Source of the DNA: Pseudarthrobacter cellobiosi
Lineage (GTDB): Bacteria; Actinomycetota; Actinomycetes; Actinomycetales; Micrococcaceae
Reading direction: 5' to 3'
Assembly (NCBI RefSeq): GCF_023913755.1
Contig: NZ_JAMXBJ010000030.1
Span: 1-64,000 of the forward strand
Length of the DNA stretch: 64,000 bases
Each line of letters opens with the position of its first letter. Positions within the stretch are counted from its first letter, which is position 1. The notes under the pieces are model-generated. The model worked only from the letters and a program-made list of their open reading frames with translations. It was not told the DNA's origin and ran no database searches. Shown here in pieces: positions 36,727-45,039 of this stretch. The position numbers were made by a program, and so were the translations under genes.

Positions 36727-38031
36727 GTGACCCACGAAACACTTGATGCCGGCGCAGTGCAGTTACCGGCCGAAGCCATTGATGCCATCGAGCGCGCGGC
36801 CACGTCCGCCCACCGCGCCGCCCATCCCCACGAGGCGCTGTTTTCGGAGCGCGCAGCCAACATTAAGCAGTCAGCAGTGCGGGACGTTTTTGACATCTCG
36901 ATGCGCCCCGGGCTGGTGTCCCTTGCCGGGGGCAGTCCGTACCTGCAATCCCTTCCGCTTGAGCGGCTGGCCGCCACGGCTGCAAGCATCATCGCCGACG
37001 AAGGGCTCACGGCCCTGCAGTACGGCGGCGGGCAGGGCACGGAAGAACTGCGCACCCAGATCTGCGAGGTGATGGCGGCAGAAGGAATTCTGGACGCGCT
37101 CCCGCAGAATGTGGTGATCACCGCAGGCTCCCAGTCGGCCCAGGATGTGGCCGCCAAGGTCTTCTGCAACCCGGGGGACGTGGTGCTGGTGGAAAACCCC
37201 ACCTATGTGGGCGCCCTCAATACCTTTGAGGCCTACCAGGTGGAGGTGGCCACCGTGGAGATGGACGACGACGGCCTGGTGCCTGAGCTGTTGGAGGCCC
37301 GGATCGCCGCCCTCCAGACAGCCGGGAAGAACATTAAGTTCCTCTACACCATCCCCAACTTCAACAACCCCTCAGGGATCACGCTGGCGCAGGAACGCCG
37401 CCAGCGGGTTGTTGATATATGCCGGAACGCGAATATTCTGGTTCTCGAAGATAACCCCTATGGGCTCCTCCGGTTCGACGGGGAGCCGCTGGCACCGCTC
37501 CGCGCGGCAAACCCGGCTGATGTCATCTACATGGGGTCCTTCTCCAAGATCTTTGCCCCTGGTCTGCGCATCGGCTGGGCTCTGGTCCCGGAGCACCTCC
37601 AGCGGCGCTACTATCTGGCGTCCGAATCTGTCACACTGTGCCCTCCGACCCTGAACCAGATGCTGGTATCCGCCTACCTCCGGGACTATGACTGGAGGGG
37701 CCAGATCGAGACCTACCGCGGGCTTTACGCCGAACGGTGCACGGCCATGCTCGCGGCCCTGGACGAACACATGCCTGCGGGCACCAGCTGGACCAGCCCG
37801 GAGGGCGGCTTCTTCGTCTGGGTCACGCTGCCGGAGGGCGTGGACACCTATCCCCTGCTGCAGAAGGCGATCGACGCCGGCGTCGTCTTTATCCCGGGGG
37901 CTGCCTTCACCTCGTCAGATGCGCCGTCCAATAAGCTGCGGCTGGCGTTCAGCGCGGTGCCGCCCGACGCCATCAAGGAAGGTGTCCGCCGCTTGGCCCC
38001 GGTACTGCGCGAGGCCCTTACAGCGCTGTAA
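36727..38031 (+). CDS. PLP-dependent aminotransferase (2-aminoadipate/LysN-like, class I)
   Basis: The 434-residue fold-type I aminotransferase has the PLP lysine Lys274 in GSFSKIFAPGLRIGW, preceded by YTIPNFNNPSG and VLEDNPYG. It lacks the N-terminal GntR domain of MocR regulators, so it is an enzyme. Aminoadipate, aromatic or branched-chain amino acids are likely substrates. GTG 36727 is fixed by the -10 box 6 bases upstream and the absence of any other start before the conserved sequence. Confidence 0.9.
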   Translation: MTHETLDAGAVQLPAEAIDAIERAATSAHRAAHPHEALFSERAANIKQSAVRDVFDISMRPGLVSLAGGSPYLQSLPLERLAATAASIIADEGLTALQYGGGQGTEELRTQICEVMAAEGILDALPQNVVITAGSQSAQDVAAKVFCNPGDVVLVENPTYVGALNTFEAYQVEVATVEMDDDGLVPELLEARIAALQTAGKNIKFLYTIPNFNNPSGITLAQERRQRVVDICRNANILVLEDNPYGLLRFDGEPLAPLRAANPADVIYMGSFSKIFAPGLRIGWALVPEHLQRRYYLASESVTLCPPTLNQMLVSAYLRDYDWRGQIETYRGLYAERCTAMLAALDEHMPAGTSWTSPEGGFFVWVTLPEGVDTYPLLQKAIDAGVVFIPGAAFTSSDAPSNKLRLAFSAVPPDAIKEGVRRLAPVLREALTAL

Positions 38032-38085
38032 CGTTGGCCGGACTGAGTGTGGCCAAGAATTCATACCGAACAAGGAGTACAAAGC

Positions 38086-38514
38086 ATGAGCGGAATTATT
38101 GTTGTCGGGGTTGACGGCAGCGGCACCGCCAAGAAGGCCGCCGAATCGGCCCGGGATCTCGCCGCCGCCGTGGGCGCCTCGCTGCACGTCGTCTCAGCCT
38201 TCGACAGCGACCGCACCGAGATCTTCGGCACGGGCAGCGACCAGTGGATCGTTTCCGACGCCGACGGTGCCGAGCATGTTGCCAAGACAGTGGCCGAGGC
38301 CCTAGCCGGCTCCATCAAGGTGACCTACTCGGCCGCCCGCGGCAAGCCTGCCGAAGCGCTCATCAAGGAAGCCGAGCGCCTGGACGCCAAGATGATCGTG
38401 GTGGGCAACCGGCGGATGCGCGGCATTGGCCGGGTCCTGGGAAGCGTGGCCAACAGCGTGGCCCACAACGCCCCGTGCGACGTCTACATCGCCAACACCT
38501 ACGACGCCGACTAA
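38086..38514 (+). CDS. Universal stress protein, UspA family
   Basis: The 142-residue single-domain protein starts SGIIVVGVDGSGTAKKAAESA and ends VVGNRRMRGIGRVLGSVANSVAHNAPCDVYI, the G-2X-G-9X-G-S/N ATP-binding loop. It likely binds ATP and acts in general stress survival. AAGGAG lies 8 bases before the chosen ATG. Confidence 0.93.
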   Translation: MSGIIVVGVDGSGTAKKAAESARDLAAAVGASLHVVSAFDSDRTEIFGTGSDQWIVSDADGAEHVAKTVAEALAGSIKVTYSAARGKPAEALIKEAERLDAKMIVVGNRRMRGIGRVLGSVANSVAHNAPCDVYIANTYDAD

Positions 38515-38555
38515 CTGGCAACGGTCGCGTCATTGCGCTGCTGAATGACGGTTCC

Positions 38556-38774
38556 GTGGACAGCGCCCCCAACCTCATCGCGCCGGGGCTGCTCCTGCCG
38601 GAGACCCTGGAGAGCGTGCTGCGCGGCGACTGGAAATTCTTCGCGGCCCTCTCAGGCATTGCCTTGGTTCTGGGCGGCCTGATGTTCGCCACATTGCCTG
38701 CCTTGGCTGGCGCCATGGCGGGTAATCCCGAGATGGTCGAGATGATGACCGCCTACTCCGCCTACGGCTACTGA
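38556..38774 (+). CDS. Small hypothetical membrane protein
   Basis: About 72 residues from GTG 38556 with one clear membrane span (FAALSGIALVLGGLMFATLPALAGAMAG) and an acidic, Met-rich end (NPEMVEMMTAYSAYGY). It begins 41 bp past the stress-protein stop and ends 13 bp before the convergent PAP2 stop. The frame stays open upstream to the stress-protein end, no good ribosome site is seen, and no family is recognised. It may be a gene remnant. Confidence 0.4.
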   Translation: MDSAPNLIAPGLLLPETLESVLRGDWKFFAALSGIALVLGGLMFATLPALAGAMAGNPEMVEMMTAYSAYGY

Positions 38775-38787
38775 CACTAGGCTTCCG

Positions 38788-39396
38788 CTAGAGGAGCCAG
38801 CCGCGCAGAAGCCACCACAGGACTGCCATCACTATCCCGCCGAACAGCGAACCGGCCACCACCTGCGCCAGGGTGTGCGCGCGGAGCACCACCCGGGACC
38901 AGCCGACGGCGGGAACCAACAGGAGTAACGGCAGCGAGGCCGGACCGAGCATCAGGACGGAAATAACTGCCGCCGACGACACCCCCGCCGCGTGACCGCT
39001 GATCTTCCAGAAGGGGCTCACGGCGGCCAAGACAATGATGCCGCCGACGATGGCCAGCACCATAACCATCACGCTTCGCGGTGCACCGGCAGCTTGCAGC
39101 ACCATCAGGCCGGCGACCACGGAGGCCAGCGCCATGAGCAGTACGGGTGCCCGCTGTTTGCGGTTGCTGACGTGGTGGTCCGTGACCTTGCCCAGCCTTA
39201 CGAGCCCCAGGAGCACGATGAGCGGCAGTATGCACACAAACAGCGCAGCCAAGGCTCCATAGCCGATGGTGCCTGGGAATCCGGCCTCGACCACAGGGCT
39301 GATAAGCAGCTGAAGCGTCACCACCACCGGCGGTTGGAACACCTCGGTCAGCCATCTGGCTGTGCGGTTCCTGGACCGAATGGCGGCTTGGTTCAC
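38788..39396 (-). CDS. PAP2-family phosphatase-like membrane protein
   Basis: The 202-residue protein has about six membrane spans. KISGHAAGVSSAAV matches the SGH motif and WSRVVLRAHTLAQVVAGSLFG matches SR-x5-H-x3-(D) of PAP2 lipid phosphatases; the final Asp is Gln, and the first KxxxxxxRP motif is weak (KVTDHHVSNRKQR). It may act on undecaprenyl or phosphatidyl phosphates, or be partly inactive. GTG start. Confidence 0.8.
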   Translation of the reverse strand: MNQAAIRSRNRTARWLTEVFQPPVVVTLQLLISPVVEAGFPGTIGYGALAALFVCILPLIVLLGLVRLGKVTDHHVSNRKQRAPVLLMALASVVAGLMVLQAAGAPRSVMVMVLAIVGGIIVLAAVSPFWKISGHAAGVSSAAVISVLMLGPASLPLLLLVPAVGWSRVVLRAHTLAQVVAGSLFGGIVMAVLWWLLRGWLL

Positions 39397-39423
39397 AGTG
39401 TTGATGTTCTTAGCCCCGGCGTC

Positions 39424-40896
39424 CTAATCCAGCAGGAGCGCTGGCTCCTCAAGGATCGCGGCGACGTCGGCCATAAAGCGGGCGGACAGGTCACCGTCGA
39501 CCACGCGGTGGTCAAACGAGCCGCCGAGCGTTGTGATCCAGCGCGGGATGACCTCTCCATCCAGGACCCAGGGCTTCTGCTTGATGGTTCCGAAGGCAAC
39601 AATGGCCACTTCACCCGGGTTGATGATCGGCGTTCCGGTATCAATGCCCAGCGCACCGATGTTGGTGATGGTGAGCGTTCCGCCCTGCATTTCGGCGGGC
39701 TGGGTCTTGCCCGCCCGGGCTGTGGTGGCCAGGTTGTTCAGGGCCAGTGCCAGTTCCTTGAGCGACAGGTCCTGGGCGTCCTTGATGTTGGGAACCATCA
39801 GCCCGCGCGGGGTGGCTGCGGCGATGCCGAGGTTCATGTAGTGCTTGACCTGGATCTCCGCGGCATCGGTCCCGTCCACGTTGTCCACCCAGGTGGCGTT
39901 GACGCTGGGGTTCCTGGCTGCAGCCCAAATGACGGCCTTGGCAAGGATCAGCAGCGGTGAGACTTTGATTCCCTCAAAGTCGCGTGAAGCCTTCAGCCGC
40001 TTGACGAATTCCATGGTGCGGCTGGCATCAACATCAACAAAGATGCTCACGTGCGGCGCGGAGAAAGCCGACTCCACCATCGCCTTGGCCGTCGCCTTGC
40101 GGACGCCCTTGACCGGAATCCGTTCAATCCGCTGGTCCTGCGGCTTGCCTGCCTTGCCCCAGAAGCCCTCGGCCTGGTCCAGCTCTGCATCGCGCTGGGA
40201 CTGGTAGCTGACCAGGTCCTCGCGCGTGACTTCGCCGCGGGAGCCGGTGGCCACCACATCGGCGAGATCGATCCCCAGATCCCGGGCGATCTTGCGGACG
40301 GGAGGCTTGGCCAGGACGCGGTTCACGAGGCCCGTGATCGTTCCGCCGAGAGTGGGCCGGTCATCGACCATTCCGGTGGTTGAGCTCGTCTGGGTCTCGA
40401 CAGGCTCGACCACCGGGTTTTCGGTGATTGAGCTTGTCGAAATCGCCGGGACCGGTGCTGACCGGGCCTCGGCGGCAGGTGCCGCCTTCCGGGGACGGCG
40501 CTTGACGGCGTCGGCCTTGGGGCCCGATCCCACCAGCGGACCGCCGGCCAGGGCACTGCCTGAAGTGCCGTCGTCGTCCGCGGGAAGCTTGCCGTACAAC
40601 GGCTGGACCGGAGTTGCAGGGGCCGGGACATCGGCCGGCGTCGGGTCACCGGAGACGGCGTCTGAGACGCTGATGATGGCGGTCCCGACGTCGATGGTCA
40701 CGCCCTCGGGAACCAGCAGCTCGGTGACGGTGCCGGCGAAGGGGGACGGCAGCTCAACGAGCGACTTGGCGGTCTCGATCTCGCACAGAACGTCGTTGAT
40801 GGCAACGGTGTCCCCCGGCTTGACCTTCCAGGCGACGATTTCCGCCTCGGTAAGGCCTTCGCCCACGTCGGGCAGATTGAACTTGTTCAGAGTCAT
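39424..40896 (-). CDS. bkdC: 2-oxoacid dehydrogenase E2, dihydrolipoyl acyltransferase
   Basis: The 490-residue E2 has a lipoyl domain at 1-80 with Lys44 in [11 protein letters not shown], a long linker (85-190), an E3/E1-binding domain at about 197-230 ([15 protein letters not shown]), and a catalytic domain with the His/Asp motif in [13 protein letters not shown] near the end. It transfers acyl groups to CoA, most likely in branched-chain 2-oxoacid oxidation. Residues about 153-167 of the linker are encoded by a REP-like palindrome. No E3 gene is in the window. It follows E1 beta on the same strand. Confidence 0.93.
   Translation of the reverse strand: MTLNKFNLPDVGEGLTEAEIVAWKVKPGDTVAINDVLCEIETAKSLVELPSPFAGTVTELLVPEGVTIDVGTAIISVSDAVSGDPTPADVPAPATPVQPLYGKLPADDDGTSGSALAGGPLVGSGPKADAVKRRPRKAAPAAEARSAPVPAISTSSITENPVVEPVETQTSSTTGMVDDRPTLGGTITGLVNRVLAKPPVRKIARDLGIDLADVVATGSRGEVTREDLVSYQSQRDAELDQAEGFWGKAGKPQDQRIERIPVKGVRKATAKAMVESAFSAPHVSIFVDVDASRTMEFVKRLKASRDFEGIKVSPLLILAKAVIWAAARNPSVNATWVDNVDGTDAAEIQVKHYMNLGIAAATPRGLMVPNIKDAQDLSLKELALALNNLATTARAGKTQPAEMQGGTLTITNIGALGIDTGTPIINPGEVAIVAFGTIKQKPWVLDGEVIPRWITTLGGSFDHRVVDGDLSARFMADVAAILEEPALLLD
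40398..40439. repeat. REP-like palindrome translated inside the E2 linker
   Basis: Arms at 40398-40415 and 40422-40439 pair at 15 of 18 positions around a 6-base loop; pairing continues weakly outward. It is in frame and encodes [12 protein letters not shown] within a low-complexity linker. Half of it recurs at 89-108. Insertion into a linker is the place where it would do least harm. Confidence 0.75.
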
Positions 40897-40954
40897 GATG
40901 TCCTCTTTCGCGGCAAGCGTGAGCGGGATGCGTGGGCGGGGAAGGTGCCTGCGC

Positions 40955-41935
40955 CTAGTAGGCCAGGGCGCGGTCCAGCGCCTCGAGGATGCGGTCGATG
41001 TCGGGGAGGTAGTCTTCCTCGACCTTGGCCACCGGGTACGGCATGTGGAAGCCGCCCACCCGGATCACGGGCGCCTCCAGTGAGAGGAATGCCCGTTCGC
41101 TGATCCGGGCCGCGATCTCGCCGCCGATGCCGCCGAAGGTCGGTGCCTCATGCGCCACCACGAGCCGGCCTGTCTTCTTGGCGGACGCCGTGACGGTGTC
41201 AAAGTCGATCGGCGAAATGGAGCGCAGGTCGATGACTTCGATGCTGTGGCCGTCCTCGGCCGCGGCGTCTGCTGCGGCAAGGGCGACCGGCACGAGCGGG
41301 CCGTAGGCCACCACGGTGGCGTCCGTGCCCTCGCGGAGCACGTGAGCTTTGAAGGGATCGGCCGACGCGCCGGGCGACTCCGTGTCAACCTCGCCCTTGA
41401 GCCAGTAGCGGCGCTTCGGTTCGAAGACGATCACGGGGTCCTGGCACTCCACGGCCTGCCGGATCATCCAGTAGGCGTCGTGGGCGTTGGACGGTGTAAT
41501 GATGCGCAGGCCTGCGGTGTGGGCAAACAGCGCCTCGGGTGATTCCGAATGGTGCTCAATGGAGCCGATGCCGCCGCCGTAAGGGATCCGCACAACGACG
41601 GGAACGGTGAGGTTGCCGTTGCTGCGGGCGTGCATCTTGGCCAGCTGGGTGGTGATCTGGTTGAAGCCGGGGAACACAAACCCGTCGAACTGGATCTCGC
41701 AGACGGGCAGGTAGCCACGCAGGGCAAGGCCGATGGCGGTGCCAATGATGCCGGACTCCGCGAGTGGGGTGTCCACCACGCGGTCCGCGCCGAACTCCGC
41801 GAGGAGGCCGTCGGTGACGCGGTAGACGCCGCCCAGGGCCCCGATATCCTCGCCCATGAGCAGGGTCCTCGGGTTGTTGTCCAGGGTGGCGCGCAGGCCC
41901 TCGTTAATGGCCTTGGCTATGGTCATGGTGGTCAT
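40955..41935 (-). CDS. bkdB: 2-oxoacid dehydrogenase E1 beta subunit
   Basis: The 326-residue thiamine-enzyme beta subunit has [20 protein letters not shown] near the start, [20 protein letters not shown], and [21 protein letters not shown]. With E1 alpha it decarboxylates a branched-chain 2-oxoacid and loads the E2 lipoyl arm. It starts on the last base of the E1 alpha stop (one-base overlap) and precedes E2 by 58 bp. Confidence 0.94.
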   Translation of the reverse strand: MTTMTIAKAINEGLRATLDNNPRTLLMGEDIGALGGVYRVTDGLLAEFGADRVVDTPLAESGIIGTAIGLALRGYLPVCEIQFDGFVFPGFNQITTQLAKMHARSNGNLTVPVVVRIPYGGGIGSIEHHSESPEALFAHTAGLRIITPSNAHDAYWMIRQAVECQDPVIVFEPKRRYWLKGEVDTESPGASADPFKAHVLREGTDATVVAYGPLVPVALAAADAAAEDGHSIEVIDLRSISPIDFDTVTASAKKTGRLVVAHEAPTFGGIGGEIAARISERAFLSLEAPVIRVGGFHMPYPVAKVEEDYLPDIDRILEALDRALAY

Positions 41936-43215
41936 CAGCGGGCCACTCCTGTCGCTGCTTCATCCGGGTCCGGGCTGCCAGGTTCAGCGCTGTTGTGCTC
42001 CGGCGTTTCGGCGAAGCCTGCGCTGTACTCCTCAAACCAGGCCAATTCCTCGGCCACCAGGGGGTGGGCCTCGACATAGGTGTTGGCGAAGGCGGTCCGG
42101 ATGTCCGGGGTCTCGAGGTCGTAGGTGGTCTTGCGGACGTAGGCGGCGAGTTCGTCGCCGTCGGCCTTGACCTGGTCAAAGAACGCGTCATCGGCCAGCG
42201 CCTGGGCACGGAGGTACTTTTCCAGGCGGTCAAGCGGATCCTTGGCCCGCCATATGGTTTCCTCGGCGGATTCCCGGTACTTCGTGGGGTCATCAGCCGT
42301 GGTGTGCGCACCGACGCGGTAGGTGAACGCCTCGATCAGCACCGGCCCCTTGCCCTCGCGGGCATGTTCGAGCGCCCACTCGGTCACGGCGTGGACGGCG
42401 ATCGCATCGTTGCCGTCCACCCGGATTCCCGGGAAACCGTAACCCTTGGCGCGGTTGGACAGCGGAATGCGGGTCTGCACCGAGCTGGGAACGGAGATGG
42501 CCCAGTGGTTGTTCTGGCAGAAGAACACCACCGGCGCGTTGTAGGAGGCGGCGAACACCATGGATTCGTGGACATCGCCCTCGGAACTGGCCCCGTCACC
42601 GAAGTAGACCATCACCGCGGCCTTGGGCTCGGCCGGCCGGTCCTGCGCCCCATCAGCGGCGACTGCGGCGGCCGCCTTCTGGTCCCGCTGGATCCCCATT
42701 GCGTAGCCGACGGCATGCGGCGTCTGCGCGGCGAGGACCAGGGTGTAGAGATGGAAGTTGGTGTCCTTCGGGTTCCAGCCGCCGTTCGAAACCCCGCGGA
42801 ACTGGCGTAGGAGCTCCGCGAGGTCCACATTGCGGGTCAGCGCCACGCCGTGCTCGCGGTAGGTGGGGAAGATGTAGTCCTGCGGCTGGCTGGCCCGCCC
42901 GGAGCCGATCTGCGCGGCCTCCTGGCCGGTCAGCGGGACCCACAGGGCCAGCTGGCCTTGGCGTTGGAGTGCGGTTGCCTCCACATCAAAGCGGCGGATC
43001 TTGGCCATGTCAGCGTAGAAGCCACGCAGCTTTTCACCGTCCAGCCGATCCGCATACGCGGAGAAGACCGGATCCGTCCCCAGGGTCCCGTCAGGCGCCA
43101 GCAGCTGCACCATAGGCTCGACGGGACTGCCCAGTTGGGCCTCGGCCTCAGCCTCGAGTTGGTCGTCTGCCGCTGTCTCATCGAACTCGGTGGAGGGCAG
43201 ATGTGTGGCGCCCAT
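41935..43215 (-). CDS. bkdA: 2-oxoacid dehydrogenase E1 alpha subunit
   Basis: The 426-residue alpha subunit carries the thiamine diphosphate motif GDGASSEGDVHESMVFAASYNAPVVFFCQNN, from GDG to NN. RVGAHTTADDPTKYR is the phosphorylation-loop region of this family. A Glu/Ala-rich N-terminal extension of about 60 residues precedes the domain. AAGGAG lies just before the ATG. First gene of the E1 alpha-E1 beta-E2 operon; it resembles the branched-chain more than the pyruvate type. Confidence 0.94.
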   Translation of the reverse strand: MGATHLPSTEFDETAADDQLEAEAEAQLGSPVEPMVQLLAPDGTLGTDPVFSAYADRLDGEKLRGFYADMAKIRRFDVEATALQRQGQLALWVPLTGQEAAQIGSGRASQPQDYIFPTYREHGVALTRNVDLAELLRQFRGVSNGGWNPKDTNFHLYTLVLAAQTPHAVGYAMGIQRDQKAAAAVAADGAQDRPAEPKAAVMVYFGDGASSEGDVHESMVFAASYNAPVVFFCQNNHWAISVPSSVQTRIPLSNRAKGYGFPGIRVDGNDAIAVHAVTEWALEHAREGKGPVLIEAFTYRVGAHTTADDPTKYRESAEETIWRAKDPLDRLEKYLRAQALADDAFFDQVKADGDELAAYVRKTTYDLETPDIRTAFANTYVEAHPLVAEELAWFEEYSAGFAETPEHNSAEPGSPDPDEAATGVAR

Positions 43216-43262
43216 ACCGTCTCCTTGCTTGCCGCATGCGGATGCATTGCAATGTCGCTGGG

Positions 43263-43304
43263 ATATATGCCGCTAGAGGAATGCATTCCTGTGTTGGCAT
43301 ATAT
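43263..43304 (-). promoter_or_regulatory. Nested palindromes in the bkd promoter
   Basis: Perfect 9-bp arms ATATATGCC (43263-43271) and GGCATATAT (43296-43304) flank a perfect 14-bp palindrome AGGAATGCATTCCT (43277-43290). CATTGCAATG, 10 bp and perfect, lies closer to the gene. This is the only AT-rich stretch in the region and lies 48-90 bp before the E1 alpha start. An Lrp/BkdR-type regulator is a reasonable guess. Confidence 0.6.
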
Positions 43305-43364
43305 ATTGGCTTACTGGTCCTTACTTTATCTTCAGTAGGTGCCGCTCCTGATGCATGTTAAGCG

Positions 43365-44483
43365 CTAGGAACGTCGTGGCGCCTTTGTATAGTTTGCACA
43401 GAGATCGAGGAACCGGCTGTTGGCCTCTGCCTCGCCGATGCTGACCCGCACGCCTTCGCCGCCGAAGGCTCGCACCGAAAGCGCCTGCGTGCCCGCCAGT
43501 TCGGCAAATTCCGAGCTGTTTTCGCCCAGGTTCAACCAGACGAAGTTGCCCTGCGCCTCGGGTACGAACCAGCCGAGTTCGCGCAGTCCGGAGGTTACGC
43601 GGGTTCGTTCGTCCACGATGCTTTGTACCCTTTCTACAACCAGGGGGTAATTCTGCAGCGACACAATGGCTGCATTTTCAGCGATCTGTGACACGGCGAA
43701 GGGTGTGGCCGCCACGCGCAAGTACTGGGTCAGCACAGGGTTCGAGACGCTGTAGCCCACGCGCAGGCCGGCCAGCCCGTGCGCCTTGGAGAACGTCCTG
43801 AGTACAACAACGTTCGGGTATTTGCGGTACATCGCGATGCCGTCCACGGCATCGTTGGCGCGGACGAACTCCTGGTACGCCTCATCAATCACCACCACGA
43901 CGTCGGACGGGACCGCCTGGATGAACCGCTCCGTTTCGGCAGTGGTCAGGATGGGGCCGGTGGGGTTGTTCGGGGTGCAGAGCAGGATGACTTTGGTGCG
44001 GACCGTTACGGCTGCAGCCATGGCATCCAAGTCGTGGCGTCCCTCGGCCGTCAGCGGAATGCGGACGCTCTCCGCACCCACAAGGCCCACGCTGATGGGA
44101 TACGCCTCGAAGGACCGCCACGCATAGATCACCTCGTCCGCTTTGCCGTCGTCGTTCTGGCCGGCGAACGTGGACAGCAACTGGTTGAGGGCGCCAAGGC
44201 TTCCGGCGCCGGTGACCACGTCCTCGGCCGGCACTGCCAGGAACTCGGCGAGCGCCGCCCGAAGCTTGCTGCTGAGGGGATCGGGGTAGCGGTTGAAGTC
44301 CGTCTGGTTGGAAATTGCCTCCAGCACTGCCGGAAGAGGGAACAGGGGGTTCTCGTTGGAGGACAGCTTGTAGCTGGCCAGCCCATCCACGGCGACGGGA
44401 GGCTTTCCTGCGGCGTACCGGGGTAGCCGGCCAACCACGGGGCGCGGCCGGATTTCGCCAGGCAGGATCTCTGATGAAGTCAT
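43365..44483 (-). CDS. Histidinol-phosphate / aromatic aminotransferase (HisC family)
   Basis: The 372-residue PLP aminotransferase starts its conserved part at YKLSSNENPLFPLPAV. It has LCTPNNPTGPIL, VIDEAYQEFVR and the PLP lysine Lys233 in TFSKAHGLAGLRVGYS. It could make histidinol phosphate or aromatic amino acids; with no his genes nearby and the bkd operon next door, a broad transaminase is possible. I chose ATG 44483: TAGGCT lies 7 bases upstream and the family block starts soon after. Confidence 0.88.
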   Translation of the reverse strand: MTSSEILPGEIRPRPVVGRLPRYAAGKPPVAVDGLASYKLSSNENPLFPLPAVLEAISNQTDFNRYPDPLSSKLRAALAEFLAVPAEDVVTGAGSLGALNQLLSTFAGQNDDGKADEVIYAWRSFEAYPISVGLVGAESVRIPLTAEGRHDLDAMAAAVTVRTKVILLCTPNNPTGPILTTAETERFIQAVPSDVVVVIDEAYQEFVRANDAVDGIAMYRKYPNVVVLRTFSKAHGLAGLRVGYSVSNPVLTQYLRVAATPFAVSQIAENAAIVSLQNYPLVVERVQSIVDERTRVTSGLRELGWFVPEAQGNFVWLNLGENSSEFAELAGTQALSVRAFGGEGVRVSIGEAEANSRFLDLCANYTKAPRRS

Positions 44484-44566
44484 GCAAACTAGCCTACTTC
44501 GCCTGACCGGCACGGGCCGGGTGGGCGCTCAGGCGGGGCCCAGGGGCAGTGTGACAGCATGGGCCT

Positions 44567-44995
44567 ATGCGCTCTTTTATTGTTCGAGTCCTTATCAACG
44601 GGCTGGCCCTCTGGATTGCCAGCTGGATACTGCCGGGCCTGGATATCTCAACTTCCGCCACTACCGAGGCGGTGGCCACCACGGGCGTCACGCAGGGCAC
44701 GGAGACCATCGGCGTCGTTCTCGCGTACCTGTTTATCGGGCTGATCTTCGGCGTGGTGAACGCGTTTGTCCGCCCCCTGGTCAGCTTCCTGTCCTTGCCC
44801 ATCACCATCCTCACGCTGGGACTGTTCACCATCGTCATCAACGCCGCCATGCTGTATCTGACGTCCTGGCTCAGCAGTTACACACCGGTGAACTTCACCA
44901 TCGATTCGTTCTTCTGGACGGCCGTCCTCGCGGCCATCATCATCACACTCATTTCGCTGGTTGCCGGGCGGCTGACCGGCGCCGGCAGGCGCTGA
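44567..44995 (+). CDS. Phage holin family IV-like membrane protein
   Basis: The 142-residue protein has four membrane spans (VLINGLALWIASWILPGLDI, IGVVLAYLFIGLIFGVVNAFV, ILTLGLFTIVINAAMLYLTSWL, TAVLAAIIITLISLVAG) and the conserved NAFVRPLVSFLSLPI loop. The family is named for a phage holin but occurs widely as a housekeeping membrane protein of unknown function; no phage genes are near. Confidence 0.87.
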   Translation: MRSFIVRVLINGLALWIASWILPGLDISTSATTEAVATTGVTQGTETIGVVLAYLFIGLIFGVVNAFVRPLVSFLSLPITILTLGLFTIVINAAMLYLTSWLSSYTPVNFTIDSFFWTAVLAAIIITLISLVAGRLTGAGRR

Positions 44996-45039
44996 CCGGC
45001 GAGCCAGATCTGCTCGGCCGGATTGCGTAGCAGCATCAT

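Noticed and set aside
44567..44995. Prophage remnant suggested by a holin-like protein
   Set aside because: The family is widespread as a chromosomal membrane protein and no phage genes flank it.
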